32,722 nt of DNA from a bacterium BMS3Bbin03 (GTDB lineage Bacteria; Zhuqueibacterota; JdFR-76; BMS3Abin05), in contig BDTM01000031.1 of assembly GCA_002898015.1 (NCBI GenBank), forward strand, positions 1-32,722. Reading direction: 5' to 3'. Both the position numbers and the translations under genes were made by a program. The number at the start of each line of letters is the position of its first letter. Position 1 is the first letter of the stretch. The notes beneath the pieces were generated by a model, which did no database searches, was not told the DNA's origin, and saw only the letters and a program-made list of their open reading frames with translations. Shown here piece by piece: positions 1 to 7,555 of this stretch.

Positions 1-674
1 TTTTGCGGCACATCCAGAACGCGCTTTTTAAAGGCGTCGTACGTCCAGGGCATTTTCTGCCGGAAGATTTCGGCAATGGTCTCGGCGTACACGCGAATTT
101 CATATTGCGCGTGCTCATCTGTCCGCAGTTTTATGAAATTCATCAGCGAACGGGCATTGACCGCCCAGTAAAATTGCGTGTACAAAGAGAGCGGCAGCAC
201 AATGCGGGCCTGCTCTTTTGCCACCCCTTCCGCCAAAAATTCCTCGTAAAGCCGGTGCGCTTCTTCGTAAAACGCTTCCAGTTTCTTCTGCAATTTCAAG
301 CTTAACACGTCATCCAGATCGGTGTATTTGTAATTTTTCTTTTCCTGTGTTCGAAATTTTTCAGGGGTATAAAATTCATAAACCATTTCGGTGTAACGGC
401 CGGAAATTTCATTGTAACTGGCCCAGCGGTGCCGGAACCATTGTCTTGCCACAAAAATAGGACACTTTACATGGAACTTGAAAACGGCCTGCTCGAACGG
501 GGTCTCGTGAACATTCCGAATCAGATAATCGATGAGTTTCCGGTCTTTTTCTTCACCCTTCGCTCCCTGTCCGAAGGAGACACGCGCCGCCTGAACCACG
601 GCAATATCCCCGCCCATAAAATCCACGAGGCGAATCAGCCCCCTGTCCAAAACATGATATTCAAACGCTTCCAT
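1..674 (-). CDS. thyX: Flavin-dependent thymidylate synthase ThyX (3' end cut by window edge)
   Basis: Makes dTMP from dUMP using FAD, NADPH and methylene-tetrahydrofolate, the alternative to ThyA, in the cytoplasm. The reverse strand reads continuously from an ATG at 674 to the window edge, 224 complete codons with no stop. The ThyX signature is present as RHRWASYNEISGRY, preceded by HETPFEQAVFKFHVKCP, and later come SLYTQFYWAVNARSLMNF and PWTYDAFKKRV. ThyX proteins are about 220-250 residues, so little is missing. I chose the ATG at 674 because AAAGG lies about 8 bases before it and the first residues (MEAFEYHVLDRGLIRLVDFM) begin where the family does. An in-frame ATG at 716 would add 14 residues but has no ribosome-binding site. 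Confidence 0.93.
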   Translation of the reverse strand, partial: MEAFEYHVLDRGLIRLVDFMGGDIAVVQAARVSFGQGAKGEEKDRKLIDYLIRNVHETPFEQAVFKFHVKCPIFVARQWFRHRWASYNEISGRYTEMVYEFYTPEKFRTQEKKNYKYTDLDDVLSLKLQKKLEAFYEEAHRLYEEFLAEGVAKEQARIVLPLSLYTQFYWAVNARSLMNFIKLRTDEHAQYEIRVYAETIAEIFRQKMPWTYDAFKKRVLDVPQ

Positions 675-1198
675 AAAACGTTCCTTTAAGCCCTTTTGTC
701 GAATAAACCGGTTCATCCCAAAAATGCGTACTTTTGATTCATTCAATCATTTTTTAAAAGTGATTTGAATAAAGATAGAATCATATTTTTATTGTCGCAA
801 ATACATGAATTAAAGATTTCAGTAACATAATTTGTTTTTGATTGAATAACTATAAAAATCTAACTATTAAACACAAAACAAGTTACTTTATAAAAATGTG
901 CTCTTTAGATTATTGTATACTTATCAATCATTTACAGGCTAATTGGCCTATTGTTATTTTTTAAACTCACCCCCTCTTTTCTCCCTCCCTTTTCTAAAAG
1001 GGAGAGGGACGTCCTGGCCACCAACGTTGGTTTTTCTACCAATCAGGGGGTGAGTTTTAGATTTAACAAATGGCGGTACCTTTTTAGTAGAAAAATATAC
1101 GCATTTTCGAGATGAACAAAAAAACAGCACAGCCTGGCGACTAGGGGATCAGTCCTAATCCGGCGCCGTCTCCATCTCAACCTTTTCTAAATAGCCCC
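675..1198. other. Intergenic stretch with dispersed repeats
   Basis: No credible coding sequence. It holds a MITE-like inverted-repeat element (963-1057) and two partial copies (about 711-740 and 1084-1116) of the dispersed word whose full copies lie at 3339-3388 and 18318-18367. The rest is AT-rich and unremarkable. Confidence 0.6.
963..1057. repeat. MITE-like element with 13-bp terminal inverted repeats
   Basis: AAACTCACCCCCT at 963-975 is the exact reverse complement of 1045-1057. Inside is a second perfect hairpin, CTCCCTTTT (985-993) with AAAAGGGAG (996-1004) and a 2-base loop. The shape resembles the CTCACCCC...GGGGTGAG intergenic repeats found in many bacterial genomes. There is no coding capacity. 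Confidence 0.7.
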
Positions 1199-3214
1199 TC
1201 ACGCCTCTTTCATCGCTCCTGCCACCAATTGCCCAATATCCAGCGTCCGGATATCTTCCTGGCCTTTGTCTTTCAACCCGTCGTTTAACATGGTGTGGCA
1301 GAACGGACAAGCGGTGGCCACGACGTTCGGATTGATCCGAATGGCCTCTTCCACACGATCGTGATTAATCCGGGTGCCGATCGTTTCTTCCATCCACATG
1401 CGGCCGCCGCCCGCGCCGCAGCAAAAACCATCCTCTTTGTGGCGAGGCATCTCAGACAATTCAACCTCCGGAATCGCCGTGATGACATTTCGCGGCGCAT
1501 CGTAAATCGCGTTGTGCCGTCCCAGGTAACACGAATCGTGATAGGTAATCCGTTCTTTCAGCGGCTTCGTCAGTTTGATCTTCCCCTGTTCAAGCAATTC
1601 TTCAATGAATTGTGTGTGGTGGATGACTTCATAGTTCCCCCCGAATTGCGGATATTCGTGCTTCAATGTATTGTAACAATGCGGACATTGGGTCACAATC
1701 CGGTTAAATTTATATTTATTAAATGTTTCGATATTGGTCTCCGTCTGCATCTGAAAAAGATACTCATTTCCGGAGCGCCTTGCCGGATCACCGGTACAAT
1801 TTTCTTCCGTTCCCAGAATGGCAAAATCAACACCGGCGGCATTTAATATTTTAACCATCGCATGAGACGTTTTCTTTCCGGCATCATCGAAAGCCCCCGC
1901 ACAGCCCACCCAATAAAGCACATCCGTTTTTTTCACATCGCGCATTCTGCGAAGCGTCAATCCTTCCGTCCAGGCCTCGCGTTCGCTTGCACCAATGCCC
2001 CAGGGATTGCTGTTGTTCTCAATATTTTTGTACGTGGTCACCAGTTCTTTGGGAAACTTGCTCTCTTCCAAAACCAGTGAACGGCGCATTTCAACAATAC
2101 GATCGATGAATTCAATGGTCAGCGGGCAGACATGTTCGCAGGCGCCGCAGGTGGTACAAGCCCAGATGACATCTTCGGAAATCGTATTACCGATGAGCGG
2201 ATCCCCCACATAGTCCAATTCATCCAATTTCTCCCGCGGATTGGCATCGATCGTGTGTCTGTTTTTATTAATGTATTCTCTCATGTCCTCATTCAGCCGT
2301 TTGGGCGAAAGGGGCTTGCCGGTGTTAAACGCCGGGCACACCGACTGACACCTGCCGCATTCGGTACAGGTGTACACATCGAGTATGGCCTTCCAATTAA
2401 AATGATGAATTTTGGACGCCCCGTAATGGGTGGCGTTTTCAATATCTAATTTGGGCAGGTAACCCGTGTCCAGCCTTTTGAAGAACACATTGAAAACGGC
2501 TGTTATTACATGAAAATGCTTGGAGACCGGCAGAAAATCCAAAAATACCAATACGGTGACGGCATGGGTCCACCAGCCGATATTAAAAATCAGGTGTGCC
2601 GTCTGCCAGCTCATTTGCTGAGATACGAAATAACCCCCGACCCAGATGTTCATCAGTGAAACATTGGGTAAATCATTCGGATGCATGACGGTGGCGGCGC
2701 CATTCATAAAAAAGTCGGAAACCACAATCAGAAAGATGAACAGCAGGATTATATACCCTTCATAATTAATGGTCAACCGTTTCGGTTTCAACACCAGCCG
2801 CCTGATAAAAGCGTAAAAAATCATGACCAGGACGATGATCTCAATGATATCCCGGGAATAAAAATAAATCGTGAGTAACGCTGATCCGGGACCCAAAAGC
2901 GGAAAATGGAATCCGTGAAACAGCCCGCCAAAAAGAATATCGCTGGAATTGATTAATAATATCACAAATCCCCAAAAAATAAATGCGTGCATAATGCCCG
3001 CATCGAAAAACTTGAAATTTAAAATTCTGGACTGCCCCAATACAATCTTAACAACATTCCAAATACGCGTCCCAATATGATCATACCGATGAACGGGTTC
3101 CGCCTGAAGCATGACTTTTAACCGCTGCCGGATTAAGACCGCGAATAACACCAACATACCGACAAAAAATACCACATAGATCGCATATGCCACGGGGCTA
3201 CTGGTTGGATGCAT
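1199..3214 (-). CDS. Membrane-bound HdrD-like Fe-S oxidoreductase (heterodisulfide reductase-related)
   Basis: Probably passes electrons between a soluble donor, such as an electron-transfer flavoprotein, and membrane quinone. The 671 residues read in order as follows. An N-terminal nitrate-reductase-gamma-like membrane domain (about 1-240) has several hydrophobic helices and histidines that could bind b-haem. Two 4Fe-4S motifs follow, CTECGRCQSVCP (about 283-294) and CTTCGACEHVCP (353-364). Two cysteine-rich CCG domains end the protein: the first has GCAG, ENCTGDP and CPHC, the second DSCYLGRH, FCCGAGGG and CPFC. The start is supported by GAGGTG about 6 bases upstream. This fusion layout is that of FadF/EtfQO-like oxidoreductases used in fatty-acid or amino-acid oxidation. 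No etfAB lies in the window, so the partner is unknown. Confidence 0.88.
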   Translation of the reverse strand: MHPTSSPVAYAIYVVFFVGMLVLFAVLIRQRLKVMLQAEPVHRYDHIGTRIWNVVKIVLGQSRILNFKFFDAGIMHAFIFWGFVILLINSSDILFGGLFHGFHFPLLGPGSALLTIYFYSRDIIEIIVLVMIFYAFIRRLVLKPKRLTINYEGYIILLFIFLIVVSDFFMNGAATVMHPNDLPNVSLMNIWVGGYFVSQQMSWQTAHLIFNIGWWTHAVTVLVFLDFLPVSKHFHVITAVFNVFFKRLDTGYLPKLDIENATHYGASKIHHFNWKAILDVYTCTECGRCQSVCPAFNTGKPLSPKRLNEDMREYINKNRHTIDANPREKLDELDYVGDPLIGNTISEDVIWACTTCGACEHVCPLTIEFIDRIVEMRRSLVLEESKFPKELVTTYKNIENNSNPWGIGASEREAWTEGLTLRRMRDVKKTDVLYWVGCAGAFDDAGKKTSHAMVKILNAAGVDFAILGTEENCTGDPARRSGNEYLFQMQTETNIETFNKYKFNRIVTQCPHCYNTLKHEYPQFGGNYEVIHHTQFIEELLEQGKIKLTKPLKERITYHDSCYLGRHNAIYDAPRNVITAIPEVELSEMPRHKEDGFCCGAGGGRMWMEETIGTRINHDRVEEAIRINPNVVATACPFCHTMLNDGLKDKGQEDIRTLDIGQLVAGAMKEA

Positions 3215-3338
3215 ATTTCACCTCACATTTATAATTTATAATATTACGGGTAAAGTTTTTGTTTTTTAAGATTAATCCGCTAAAAAGAACAGGGCAGAAC
3301 CCAGGCTAAGCTGATAAACTATAATTTCGATGAATCCG

Positions 3339-3388
3339 GTTCATCCTAAAAATGCACACATTTTCTTATAAAAATATAAGTTTCATCT
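3339..3388 (-). repeat. Dispersed 50-bp repeat, copy A
   Basis: The reverse complement matches 18318-18367 at about 44 of 50 positions by hand alignment, so the two copies are in opposite orientation 15 kb apart. The core is CTTATATTTTTAT followed by AGAAAATGT and TGCATTTTTA, bounded by GATGAA words. Confidence 0.7.
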
Positions 3389-3513
3389 TAATTTCGCTGT
3401 CACAAAATGCTAAATTCAAAAATGCCAATGTCAAATAAAATCCAAAATTACATGTCGTCCGCCAATCGGCGGGCTCAAAATCATTGGATTTGGCACTTCG
3501 CTAGAAACATTGC

Positions 3514-3746
3514 GTCCCTAACGGGACTTTCAAGAAACTTGACAAATAAATCTATCTTGCAACCAAACACGGCTGCATAAAGTTTCTCATATAAAATTAG
3601 ATTCGTTGCCTTTGTAAATCTGCGGCACTATAGAGCAATTTCATTGAACAGATAGTGTCTTTGATGCTATTTCCATTTTTATGTCCCGTTAGGGACAACA
3701 TGTTTCAAGAAAATGAATCAACACACCATTAAAGTCCCGTAGGGAC
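3514..3746. repeat. Cluster of GTCCC(gt)TAGGGAC palindromes
   Basis: GTCCCTAACGGGAC at 3514-3527 is the exact reverse complement of 3683-3696, and both are followed by a TTTCAAGAAA word. A third, GTCCCGTAGGGAC, is at 3734-3746, and a degenerate one (GTCCCGAAGGCAC) is near 4135. These are small hairpin-forming repeats. Confidence 0.7.
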
Positions 3747-3982
3747 GAAATGTAATTCACGCCGTTATATATAGTTGCATTCTTAGGTTGACGCCAATCG
3801 CCTCCGGCGTAATTTATGCAAAGCTTCAAACATTTTGACCGGCTCCCCCATTTTCTGCGAACTTTCATAGATGTTTGAGAGTAAGATTCCAATTTCATTC
3901 TTTTCTTTATCGCTGAATCGTTGCAAAATTTTATGATTCTTACAGCAAATTTGATCGCGCGGTCTTGCAAATCATCATTCAT
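3689..3982 (-). pseudogene. Decayed four-helix-bundle (S23/TIGR02436-like) gene remnant
   Basis: A 97-codon frame opens MNDDLQDRAIKFAVRIIKF, close to the usual N-terminus of the four-helix-bundle family (related to 23S rRNA intervening-sequence proteins). After about residue 20 the similarity stops: the RSGTSxGAN motif and the rest of the bundle are missing, and the C-terminus runs through a GTCCC palindrome. Another frame of the same DNA reads a helical-looking segment (EIGILLSNIYESSQKMGE), which suggests a frameshift or internal deletion. The family call rests only on the N-terminal match; it could be a chance frame. Inverted words lie just upstream. Confidence 0.4.
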
Positions 3983-3983
3983 T

Positions 3984-4089
3984 ATTCCTTGTTGAATATT
4001 GGATATTCAATAACACCCCAACTAAGGAAAATATGAAATCTTAAAATTCGATAAACTAAATATCCAATGTCCAATAGCCAACAAGGAAT
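3984..4089. repeat. Imperfect inverted repeat upstream of the four-helix remnant
   Basis: ATTCCTTGTTG...TTGGATATT at 3984-4007 is mirrored by AATATCCAA...CAACAAGGAAT at 4059-4089, with a gap of a few bases in the left arm. The arms enclose about 50 bases of AT-rich DNA. Confidence 0.55.
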
Positions 4090-4226
4090 CTTCAAATAAA
4101 ATTTGTCACATTTAGGAAAAGGGTTACGCCAAAGTCCCGAAGGCACTAAGATTTTAAAATAAAGATTCTAATCCGGCAGCGGAAGGGGCACTTCCCCGAC
4201 GCATTCGTTCCGGCACGGCAGCCCTT

Positions 4227-5264
4227 CTACAAACAGGATGTGTGCAGTTCGTCTGCTGCCCACAACAGTAATTTTTTCCGTTCGCGATAGTGCATAAACG
4301 CGCTTTTGAATCCGAACATCACAATTTTTTTGATTTCTCTTTCCGTCAGATTAAACGTTTTCTGAGCCAGTAAAATTTCTTTTGAAACCGTCGTATCCGA
4401 AAAAAGGCGGTTATCCGTATTCAATGTGACCCGCAATCCGTAGTCCAGAAATCTGCGCAGCGGATGGTTGTGCAGGGATTGGATACTGCCCGTCTGCAGG
4501 TTGCTGCTCAAACAAATTTCCAGAGCAATTCGGTGGTCATTGACGTAATCCATCAAATCCATGTCTTCAATCAAGTGGGTGCCGTGACCGATCCGGTGGG
4601 CGCCCAGATAGTGGATGGCCTGATGGACGCTCTTCGGCCCAAAGGCTTCACCGGCGTGAACCGTGCAGTTAATGTTGTTATTCCGAATGGTGTAGAACGC
4701 CTCCACATGATGTTTTGCGGGGTAATTGTACTCGGCACCGGCTAGGTCGAAGCCGATAGCCCCCCGGTTTTTATACGCCACCGTCAATTCAGCCAATTGC
4801 AGGGACGTCTCGGGATCCATGTGACGAATTCCACAGACAATCACGCCGGTACGAATGTTGTATTGATTCTCCGCGGCACGGAGGCCCTCGATGGTGGCAT
4901 CCATAATGGTTTCCAGATTCAGCCCTTTCTTTGTGTGCAGAATGGGGGAAAACCGGATTTCCAGCAGCCGGATATTCTCTTTTGACGCCTCTTCGGCCAA
5001 TTCAAATGCCGTTCGAAAAAGGGCGTTTTCGGTCTGCAGGACACTCAATACGATGTCAAACCGCTTAATGTACGCTTCTAAATCGGCTACAACCTTCCCC
5101 ACATTCAGATATTTTCTAAGCGAAGGGATATCTGAAAACGGCAGGTCGATGTTCTGCTTTTTGGCTAAATCCAATAACGTCTCCGCGCGAATCGAGCCAT
5201 CCAAGTGTACGTGCAATTCAGCCTTAGGGAGTTGTTGAATTTCTTCTAATGTCATTTGTTCCAT
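4227..5264 (-). CDS. add: Adenosine deaminase
   Basis: Hydrolyses adenosine or deoxyadenosine to inosine and ammonia in purine salvage, using one zinc ion in a TIM barrel. All family motifs are visible: HVHLDGS (residues 18-24) for zinc, HAGE (203-206) with the catalytic Glu, HRIGHG (223-228), and the zinc Asp in LNTDNR (281-286). The TDN form replaces the TDD of the E. coli enzyme and is also known in actinobacterial ADAs. The 345 residues are normal length. The start is set by AAGGAG 7 bases upstream. It follows rny on the same strand beyond a terminator, so it is probably transcribed separately or by read-through. Adenine deaminase is the main alternative. Confidence 0.92.
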   Translation of the reverse strand: MEQMTLEEIQQLPKAELHVHLDGSIRAETLLDLAKKQNIDLPFSDIPSLRKYLNVGKVVADLEAYIKRFDIVLSVLQTENALFRTAFELAEEASKENIRLLEIRFSPILHTKKGLNLETIMDATIEGLRAAENQYNIRTGVIVCGIRHMDPETSLQLAELTVAYKNRGAIGFDLAGAEYNYPAKHHVEAFYTIRNNNINCTVHAGEAFGPKSVHQAIHYLGAHRIGHGTHLIEDMDLMDYVNDHRIALEICLSSNLQTGSIQSLHNHPLRRFLDYGLRVTLNTDNRLFSDTTVSKEILLAQKTFNLTEREIKKIVMFGFKSAFMHYRERKKLLLWAADELHTSCL

Positions 5265-5287
5265 GGCGGTCTCCTTCTTTCAGATAC

Positions 5288-5323
5288 AAAAAAGGTGACA
5301 AGTTTTAGCCGTCACCTTTTTTT
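5288..5323 (-). terminator. Rho-independent terminator after rny (bidirectional shape)
   Basis: AAAAAAGGTGAC (5288-5299) pairs with GTCACCTTTTTT (5311-5322) around an 11-base loop. On the minus strand it lies 11 bases past the rny stop and ends in a T run. Confidence 0.85.
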
Positions 5324-5333
5324 GAATCATTTT

Positions 5334-6881
5334 TTAAATATATTGAATGGCTCTCGTCTCTCGAATCACCGTCACTTTTATATGTCCCGGATATTCCATG
5401 TCCGATTTAATTTTGTGTGCGATATCGGACGCCAGCAAAAAAGCTTTGTCGTCGGAAATTTCTTCCGGCTCCACGATGACGCGAATCTCCCGTCCGGCGG
5501 AAATCGCATAAGATTTTGACACGCCGTCGAACGAATCCGCCAATTTTTCAAGCCGGTCGATGCGCCGGACGTACCCTTCCAGAGTTTCGCGACGGGCACC
5601 GGGCCGTGATCCTGAAATGGAATCGGCGGCAGAGACCAAAATCGAGATCGGATAAAGGGGATCTTCATCTTCATGATGCGACGCGATGGCATTCACCACA
5701 ACCGGATGTTCTTTGTATTTTTTCGCTAATTCGACGCCAATCTGCGTGTGGGTGCTCTCCGAGTTTTGACTGACGGCTTTCCCGATATCGTGAAGCAAAC
5801 CGGCTCGTTTGGCCAATTTGACATCGAATCTGAGTTCGGCCGCCATGGCTCCGGTCAGAAAAGCCACTTCTTTGGAATGCTGCAGAACATTTTGTCCGTA
5901 ACTGGTCCGGTATTTTAAGCGTCCCAGCATTTTAACGATTTCAGGATACACTTTTCCGACTCCCACTTCGCGAATGGTTTCATTGCCGACCTTCCAGATG
6001 ATTTGTTCCATCTCTTTTTCGGACTGCTTCACGATTTGCTCCACGCGCTGGGGATTTATTTTTCCGTTCCGAATGAGCTTTTCGAGAGAAATTCTGGCGA
6101 TCTCCCGCCGCACGGGATCAAATCCGGACAGCACAACGGCTTCCGGCGTGTCATCGACAATCACCTTCACACCGGTCAGTGTTTCAAACACTTTAATGTT
6201 GCGCCCGTCCCTTCCGATGATTCGGCCCTTGATGTCCTCATTGTCCAGATTCACAACCGAAATGGTCGATTCCACCGTGTGATCGGAAGCCACCTTCTGA
6301 ATCGCCTCCGTCACAATCTTTTTGGCCTCTTTTACGGCATTTTCCTTCGCATCCATTAAAATGGACTGGGTGAGATGAACCGCTTCAAGCTTTGTATCCT
6401 GTTCAAGCGTTTTAAACAGAATCTTTCGCGCATCGTCTGTCGAAAGACCTGCAATGCGCTCTAATTTGCTCATCTGTTTTTGTACGATTTCTTCTATTTC
6501 TTCATTTCTCTTTTTATATTCCTCCCGCAGATGCGCAATCTCTTTCTCCTGGTTGGCGAGTTTTTGTTCTTTTCGGCTCAGGTAGTCCGATTGATTATCC
6601 AGGTTTTTTTCACGCTGCTGGAGTTTTCGTTCCGCTTCCTCGATGGCCCTTCGCCGTCCGTTAAATTCCTTCTCGACCGATTCCCGGATTTTATATTTTT
6701 CTTCATTGGCCTGAAGAATAATCAGACTTTTCTGTTTTTCAGCCTGATGCGTGGCCTGCTTTATAATATCTTCCGCACGATAAAGCGCCTTTTGCGTGCG
6801 GCGCTGTTTATAAATATTGGCAAAGAACCAGCCCGCCACAAATAAAACAATGCCGCCTATTATATCTATTAATAGATTCAT
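5334..6881 (-). CDS. rny: Ribonuclease Y
   Basis: Membrane-anchored endoribonuclease that initiates mRNA decay. Numbering from an upstream ATG at 6887, the order is an N-terminal membrane helix (about 5-25), a long coiled coil rich in Lys, Glu and Gln (about 27-200), a KH domain with GRIIGRDGRNIKVFE (221-235), and an HD domain with HDIGK (366-370) as metal site. About 517 residues is the family norm. Two ATGs lie 6 bases apart; GGGAG is only 1-2 bases from the first but 7 bases from the second, so I start at 6881 (MNLLIDIIGG). It follows def by less than 20 bases, forming a def-rny operon that ends at the terminator at 5288-5323. Confidence 0.95.
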   Translation of the reverse strand: MNLLIDIIGGIVLFVAGWFFANIYKQRRTQKALYRAEDIIKQATHQAEKQKSLIILQANEEKYKIRESVEKEFNGRRRAIEEAERKLQQREKNLDNQSDYLSRKEQKLANQEKEIAHLREEYKKRNEEIEEIVQKQMSKLERIAGLSTDDARKILFKTLEQDTKLEAVHLTQSILMDAKENAVKEAKKIVTEAIQKVASDHTVESTISVVNLDNEDIKGRIIGRDGRNIKVFETLTGVKVIVDDTPEAVVLSGFDPVRREIARISLEKLIRNGKINPQRVEQIVKQSEKEMEQIIWKVGNETIREVGVGKVYPEIVKMLGRLKYRTSYGQNVLQHSKEVAFLTGAMAAELRFDVKLAKRAGLLHDIGKAVSQNSESTHTQIGVELAKKYKEHPVVVNAIASHHEDEDPLYPISILVSAADSISGSRPGARRETLEGYVRRIDRLEKLADSFDGVSKSYAISAGREIRVIVEPEEISDDKAFLLASDIAHKIKSDMEYPGHIKVTVIRETRAIQYI

Positions 6882-6898
6882 TTCCATTCTCCCTCTGC

Positions 6899-7432
6899 CT
6901 AAGCCGCTTCTTGTTCTGTTTTCGATTGGCGCTCCAATTCTTCCAATCGATCTTTCAGCATCATCTTCTTAACCGATCCCAGATAGTCTACAAAAAGCAC
7001 TCCCTCCAAATGATCGATTTCATGAAGAATGGCTCGGGCAAACAAACCCTTCGCTTTATAATGAACTTTCCCGCCCTTTTCGTTGAGCGCTTCGACTTCC
7101 ACTTCCTCGGGGCGTTTTACATCTTCCCGAATTCCCGGAATGCTTAAGCACCCCTCTTCGGCAATACTTGTTTTCTCGGATTTCCATAAAATTTTGGGGT
7201 TAATAAACACCATCGGTTCTTCCGGTTCACCTTCGACATCACTCAGATCGATGATAAAAATCTGTTTCAAAAAACCCGCTTGCGGCGCGGCGAACCCGAC
7301 ACCGTCTGCCGCATACATGGTATCGAACATATTCCTCACAAAAGCGCGAATGTAGTCATCGATCGTCTCAACTTCATCCGCTTTTTGCCGAAGTACAGAA
7401 TCACCATATATTTTTATTTTTAAAAGAGACAT
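6899..7432 (-). CDS. def: Peptide deformylase
   Basis: Removes the formyl group from the N-terminal methionine of new proteins, using a metal ion (usually iron). The three diagnostic motifs are present: GVGFAAPQAG (46-55), EEGCLSIPG (94-102, metal Cys) and HEIDHLEGVLFVD (from 139, two metal His and the catalytic Glu); numbering is from the ATG at 7438. As with rny, two ATGs are 6 bases apart and the AGGAG lies 7 bases before the second, so MSLLKIKIYGD is the preferred start. The gene is first in an operon with rny and has a promoter at 7495-7523. Confidence 0.95.
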   Translation of the reverse strand: MSLLKIKIYGDSVLRQKADEVETIDDYIRAFVRNMFDTMYAADGVGFAAPQAGFLKQIFIIDLSDVEGEPEEPMVFINPKILWKSEKTSIAEEGCLSIPGIREDVKRPEEVEVEALNEKGGKVHYKAKGLFARAILHEIDHLEGVLFVDYLGSVKKMMLKDRLEELERQSKTEQEAA

Positions 7433-7494
7433 CTCCATTCTCCTGCTCTAAAACAATCTTTACTTTATTGTAAATCGGATATTTTCCGACTAAA

Positions 7495-7523
7495 AAAATA
7501 ACAAACGAAACGCAAAAAATCAA
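7495..7523 (-). promoter_or_regulatory. Sigma-70-type promoter for def-rny
   Basis: On the minus strand, TTGATT (7518-7523), a 17-base spacer and TATTTT (7495-7500). It lies about 60 bases before the def start. Confidence 0.55.
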
Positions 7524-7555
7524 GTTTTTTTGAATAGTTACGTCAGGCGGAGGTT

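Larger units (their letters stand above)
3215..4226. other. Kilobase intergenic region rich in short palindromes
   Basis: Contains a dispersed 50-bp repeat (3339-3388), a TCCGCC...GGCGGG palindrome (3458-3473) also seen at 32395-32410, three GTCCC...GGGAC palindromes (3514-3527, 3683-3696, 3734-3746), a decayed four-helix-bundle-like reading frame (3689-3982) and an imperfect inverted repeat (3984-4089). It looks like a graveyard of small mobile sequences. Confidence 0.6.

Noticed and set aside
3..689. Three overlapping plus-strand open frames at the window start
   Set aside because: They are antisense to thyX, whose reverse-strand reading is unmistakable.
1140..1198. Terminator after the Fe-S oxidoreductase gene
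   Set aside because: There is a T7 run on the minus strand near 1117-1123, but the preceding stem is weak and interrupted.
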